Source: Ligilactobacillus apodemi DSM 16634 = JCM 16172
GTDB lineage: Bacteria > Bacillota > Bacilli > Lactobacillales > Lactobacillaceae
Assembly: GCF_001434405.1 (NCBI RefSeq)
Contig: NZ_AZFT01000006.1
Coordinates: 1-64,000 of the forward strand
Reading direction: 5' to 3'
Length of the DNA stretch: 64,000 nt
Position 1 is the first letter of the stretch; each line of letters begins with the position of its first letter. Shown piece after piece: positions 60,655 through 64,000 of this stretch. The notes under the pieces are model-generated. The model was not told where the DNA came from and ran no database searches. It saw only the letters and a program-made list of their open reading frames with translations. The position numbers and the translations under genes are program-made.

Positions 60655-60844
60655 CATACAATTTGAGATAAGTGTCGCATTTTTGGGTAACCTAACTTTA
60701 TTTCTAAAACATAGAACCTTGATAAATTAATGTTGATGACGTTTACATTGAGAAAAATTAAAAAAATCAAAGATATTGTTTTTCGTGGACATTCAGTGTA
60801 TATTATTAATCGGCAAATAATTTAGTTAAGGAGTTGAAACAAAG

Positions 60845-63820
60845 TTGAAGACGATCAAGGCTGAATTTAAGCATATTATGAGTCACAAGATGTTGTTGAT
60901 CTCAATTGTAGCGATTATGTTTATTCCGTTCTTATATTCAGTTTTCTTCTTGAAATCAGTGTGGGATCCATACGGGAACACCGAATATTTACCCGTAGCA
61001 GTGGTCAATGAAGATAAATCAGTTAAGTTTCAGGGAAAGACTTTTGATGTCGGGGATCAATTAGTTAAGCAGTTAAAGAAAAATGATTCCTTAGAGTGGC
61101 ATTTCGTTTCAAAGAAAATGGCTGAAGCTGGTTTAAAGAATAAGAAATATTATATGGTCATCACAATTCCTAAGGATTTTTCGAAGAATGCAACGACGAT
61201 TTTAGATAAGAATCCTAAGAAGATGCAACTTAAGTACACGACGAATGATTCCCTTAACTATATTGGGAAAGTTATCAGTGAAACAGGCATTAAACAAATC
61301 AATTCACAGGTCAAAGAAACTGTTTCAACGGCTTATGCGGACACGATCTTTGATGTGATCAAAGAGCTAGGTACAGGAATTACTAAGGCTGCTAAAGGTT
61401 CTCAACAATTAAGTGATGGTTCTAAGACTTTGTCTGATGGAATCAACACTTACACGGCTGGGGTCTCCCAAGTAAATGATGGGGTGATCCAATTACAAAC
61501 TGGTGTTGTGCCTTTAGGTCAAGGCGTATTGCAACTTACTGATGGTGCTAGCGCTTTAGCTGAAGGGATCAACACCTACACGGCTGGCGTTGACCAAGTA
61601 AATGACGGTGTAAGTCAATTGCAAAGTGGTACTGGTGCGTTAGCTAGTGGTGTGGGCCAATTAGCAACTGGTTCAAACACGCTTTCTAGTGGTTTAACGG
61701 CTTATACAAATGGTGTCAGCCAAGTTAATATGGGGATCTTACAATTACAAGTGGGTAGTGGCTCACTTGCAAGTGGGGTCAGTCAATTAGCCAACGGTTC
61801 AACGACACTGACAAGTGGGATCCAAAGTTATACCGACGGGGTCTCCCAATTACAAAGTGGTTTAGCACAATTACAAGCTAACTCAGATGCGCTTCGCAGT
61901 GGTGCAAGTGCAGTAGCAGATGGTAATACACAAATGGCAAATGCGATCAGCAAAAATGCTGATCAGATCATTAACCAACTTAACTCTAGTGATACGAGTG
62001 AAGTTTTGAGTCAAGTTCAACAATTGCAAAAACAAGCACCACAGATCAAGCAAATGTTAGAACAGTTGCAAACAACAACAAGTAGTTTACCAACCTTATT
62101 AAAAGGCTTTGAAGATAGTGCTAATACGTTTAGTTCTACTTTGAGTGATAATTTGACAAAAGCAGGGCAAAGCATGACTTCTGCGGGAGAAAACATTACA
62201 ACTTCTTCAACTAAAGTCAACGAAGTTTTAGCTGCAAATAGTGATACTTTATCTGCTGAAGATCAACAAAAATTAAAAGATGCATTGACGGCTAACCAAG
62301 CAGCTGGTGACAATATCAAGTCTGCTAGTCAAAACTTACAAACGATCGCAAGTGCCGCTGAAAGCTTCAAATCAAGCTTGAGCAGTGCTTCGACTCAATT
62401 GAATTCTGCCGTTCAAAGCGCAAATCAATTGAACTCTTCAGCTTCGACGGTCACAAGTTTACTTGATAAATTAAGTAACACAGATCTTTCTAAGGTGAGT
62501 GACCTTTCAAGTTTGACGAGCTTATTAACAGAATTAAAGACAAATGCTAATGCTTTAGCAACTGGGGCACAAACCTTGAAGTCTGGGGTCGATACGTATA
62601 CTAACGGGGTCGATCAAGCTTCTAGTGGGGCAAACAGTTTAGCAACTAACAGCAGTCTATTAGTTTCAGGTTCAAACCAATTGACGAGAGGCTTAGGGCA
62701 ATTAAATGCACAAGTTCCAACCTTAACAAGTGGGATCAACCAACTTGCTACAGGTTCAAACCAATTAGTCGCTAACTCAAGTGCCCTTACTTCAGGTGCT
62801 GGTCAACTTGCAAGTGGCTTAGGGCAATTAAATGCGCAAGTTCCAACCTTAACTGGTGGAATCAGCCAATTAGCTGCTGGAACAAGTCAATTAGCTGCTA
62901 ATTCTGAAGCTTTACGCAGTGGTGCGAGCCAACTTTCCAGTGGGTTAAGCCAATTAAATGCGCAAGTTCCAACGTTAACAAGTGGGATTGAGCAATTAGC
63001 TGCTGGGACAATGCAATTAGTCTCCAACTCAGCTAAGTTGACTGACGGAGCAACCCAAGTGCAACAAGGTAATGCTAAATTAGCTAAATCCTTGAAACAA
63101 GGTGCAACGCAAGTCAATGATACAACGAAGAATATTTCTTCAAAGACTTCGAATATGTTAGCTTCACCAACAACATTGAAGCATTCAAACTACAGTAAAG
63201 TTCCAAACTATGGTTATGCTTTAGCACCATACATGCTTTCAGTGGCATTGTTTGTTGGGGCGTTGACCTTTAGTACGATCTATCCAGTTAAACGGCTATC
63301 TGATCCAGATGCAAGTGCGACCCAATGGTGGTTTAGCAAAGTTTCGATCGGTTTACTCGTAGCCCTTGGTTCTTCCTTGATCGAAGTTCTCTTGATGTTT
63401 GCGGTTGGGTTACAACCACAACACCTAGCAGCTACGTTGGTAAATGCCTTCTTCTTTGCGATGACGAGTGTCTTTTTAGTCATGTTCTTGTCGATTGCAT
63501 TTGGCAATGTCGGGCGCTTTATCGCCTTACTGTTCTTGGTCATCCAGCTTGGTTCAAGTGGTGGTTCTTTCCCAATTCAAGTTACCCGTGCAATGGGCGG
63601 ATTCTTCCAAGCAGTAAATGGTTATCTCCCAATGACTTACTCAGTTTACGGTTTCCGTGAATCCTTGACATCAGGGTTAGGTTCACAACAAATTTGGATT
63701 TCGATCGGAGTTCAATTGATCTACATCATTGCTTCATTAGCCTTTATGTGGTTAGCAATGAACATTGAACGTAGTAAGGTAACTTACGTCGACGTTGATC
63801 GCACTAGTGAAAGTGAATAA
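60845..63820 (+). CDS. YhgE/Pip domain membrane protein
   Basis: This 991-residue membrane protein has an N-terminal segment (about 17-38, LISIVAIMFIPFLYSVFF in part), a large external region, and about five hydrophobic segments in the last 230 residues resembling an ABC-2 permease. The N-terminal part matches the YhgE/Pip family (phage infection protein), including VAVVNEDKSVKF. The external region is built from repeats of the 'TYTNGVDQ..SGA..LA.GS..L' type at ~residues 185-365 and 575-750, with a coiled-coil-like Gln/Ser stretch between. Pip is a phage receptor in lactococci; other members resemble type VII secretion partners such as YueB. The start is TTG with AAGGAG 11 bases upstream. Function here is unknown. 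Confidence 0.88.
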   Translation: MKTIKAEFKHIMSHKMLLISIVAIMFIPFLYSVFFLKSVWDPYGNTEYLPVAVVNEDKSVKFQGKTFDVGDQLVKQLKKNDSLEWHFVSKKMAEAGLKNKKYYMVITIPKDFSKNATTILDKNPKKMQLKYTTNDSLNYIGKVISETGIKQINSQVKETVSTAYADTIFDVIKELGTGITKAAKGSQQLSDGSKTLSDGINTYTAGVSQVNDGVIQLQTGVVPLGQGVLQLTDGASALAEGINTYTAGVDQVNDGVSQLQSGTGALASGVGQLATGSNTLSSGLTAYTNGVSQVNMGILQLQVGSGSLASGVSQLANGSTTLTSGIQSYTDGVSQLQSGLAQLQANSDALRSGASAVADGNTQMANAISKNADQIINQLNSSDTSEVLSQVQQLQKQAPQIKQMLEQLQTTTSSLPTLLKGFEDSANTFSSTLSDNLTKAGQSMTSAGENITTSSTKVNEVLAANSDTLSAEDQQKLKDALTANQAAGDNIKSASQNLQTIASAAESFKSSLSSASTQLNSAVQSANQLNSSASTVTSLLDKLSNTDLSKVSDLSSLTSLLTELKTNANALATGAQTLKSGVDTYTNGVDQASSGANSLATNSSLLVSGSNQLTRGLGQLNAQVPTLTSGINQLATGSNQLVANSSALTSGAGQLASGLGQLNAQVPTLTGGISQLAAGTSQLAANSEALRSGASQLSSGLSQLNAQVPTLTSGIEQLAAGTMQLVSNSAKLTDGATQVQQGNAKLAKSLKQGATQVNDTTKNISSKTSNMLASPTTLKHSNYSKVPNYGYALAPYMLSVALFVGALTFSTIYPVKRLSDPDASATQWWFSKVSIGLLVALGSSLIEVLLMFAVGLQPQHLAATLVNAFFFAMTSVFLVMFLSIAFGNVGRFIALLFLVIQLGSSGGSFPIQVTRAMGGFFQAVNGYLPMTYSVYGFRESLTSGLGSQQIWISIGVQLIYIIASLAFMWLAMNIERSKVTYVDVDRTSESE
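61390..63080 (+). repeat. Internal repeat arrays in the YhgE/Pip gene
   Basis: Two runs of related ~33-45-base units (61390-61930 and 62560-63080) encode the repeated motifs S.GVSQLQSG, TLTSGINQLA and ALASGLGQLNAQVPTLT. The second run contains three near-identical copies of GLGQLNAQVPTLT (DNA AATGC(A/G)CAAGTTCCAAC). Such repeats can recombine and change length. Confidence 0.8.
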
Positions 63821-63823
63821 TAA

Positions 63824-63873
63824 ATAAAAATAGCATTGTAGCTTGTGTGAAAAGCTGCAATGCTATTTTTTAG
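63824..63873. terminator. Bidirectional terminator after the YhgE/Pip gene
   Basis: AAAAATAGCATTGTAGCTT pairs with AAGCTGCAATGCTATTTTTT (one mismatch). A and T tracts flank both ends, and the stop codon of the minus-strand gene lies at its right edge. Confidence 0.88.
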
Positions 63874-64000
63874 GCTGTTTCAAAGCCGACTAATAAGCCA
63901 CCGACTTCGGCATAATAACTGCAAACGCCCCGTGTTTCATTGATGGAAATTTCACAGTCAGGCGCAACTGCCAGAATTTTTTCTTTTAGTGCCTTGGCCC
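63870..64000 (-). CDS. C-terminal end of an unidentified minus-strand gene (continues past window)
   Basis: Reading the minus strand from the window edge, a frame stays open for 43 codons to a TAA at 63872-63870, just inside the shared terminator. The visible end reads AKALKEKILAVAPDCE, then ISINETRGVCSYYAEVGG and LLVGFETA. The start lies outside the window. The sequence is protein-like in composition and ends exactly at a bidirectional terminator, which supports a real gene. I do not recognise it. Confidence 0.55.
   Translation of the reverse strand, partial: AKALKEKILAVAPDCEISINETRGVCSYYAEVGGLLVGFETA

Noticed and set aside
60845-63820. Prophage or type VII secretion locus around the Pip protein
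   Set aside because: Neither phage genes nor WXG100, EssC or LXG genes are visible beside it; the protein alone is not enough evidence.
1-64000. tRNA, rRNA or insertion sequences
   Set aside because: I saw no tRNA-like cloverleaf sequence, rRNA segments, transposase frames or terminal inverted repeats with target duplications in the window, although short RNAs could be missed by eye.

Overview
This window looks like a chromosomal stretch of a low-GC, host-associated lactic acid bacterium of the Lactobacillaceae. The evidence is two KxYKxGKxW signal peptides and one variant of them, a MucBP/LPxTG adhesin, a bile salt hydrolase, PepX, an Opp peptide importer, an Mga-type regulator and strong purine-rich ribosome binding sites. 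A Ligilactobacillus-like species (animalis/murinus/salivarius group) is my best guess from these gene types; no 16S gene is present to confirm it.

Bases 1-21.8 kb form a surface and biofilm locus. It holds the 3' end of a protein with glucan-binding repeats, a complete GH70 glucansucrase, a GH53 beta-1,4-galactanase fused to the same repeats, and a 3656-residue mucus-binding protein. The mucus-binding protein carries eleven roughly 183-residue Mub modules in an A-(A-B)x5 order and a C-terminal LPQTG anchor. Together they could make a glucan matrix from sucrose, hold enzymes in it, and attach cells to mucus (inference).

Bases 21.9-31.2 kb hold mostly separate transcription units: a VOC protein with a MATE exporter, a ROK fructokinase, a coupled pair of fluoride channel genes, an Mga-like regulator divergent from a bile salt hydrolase across a 600-base gap rich in inverted repeats, and PepX on the minus strand. 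Bases 31.3-41.8 kb hold an orphan peptide-binding lipoprotein, a CPA2 antiporter, two APC amino-acid permeases, a 55-codon gene, a guanylate-kinase-like protein, a Fur-family regulator, a Ser/Thr-rich membrane-anchored protein with a conserved hypothetical partner, and HflX.

Bases 42.2-48.0 kb are a complete oppABCDF operon. PepX and two peptide-binding proteins in one window point to a peptide-dependent nitrogen economy. Bases 48.1-57.2 kb hold a small membrane protein, a secreted hydrolase lipoprotein, a purine permease, a tight run of PTS EIIC, DUF915 hydrolase, proB and proA, a nitroreductase and an unknown protein. Bases 57.2-64 kb hold a two-component system, a DacA carboxypeptidase, a large YhgE/Pip membrane protein, and the C-terminal end of an unidentified minus-strand gene. 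Many genes are followed by a clear intrinsic terminator, so most operons are short. I see no rRNA, tRNA, CRISPR array, insertion sequence or prophage.

Several starts are set here from ribosome binding sites rather than from the longest frame, notably TTG starts for the VOC, MATE, purine permease, EIIC, HflX and YhgE genes. The most unusual features are the GH53/glucan-binding fusion with a duplicated flanking module, the atypical GH70 motif IV, the dyad repeat structure of the giant adhesin, and a start-stop mini-ORF with its own terminator-like hairpin upstream of the bile salt hydrolase.
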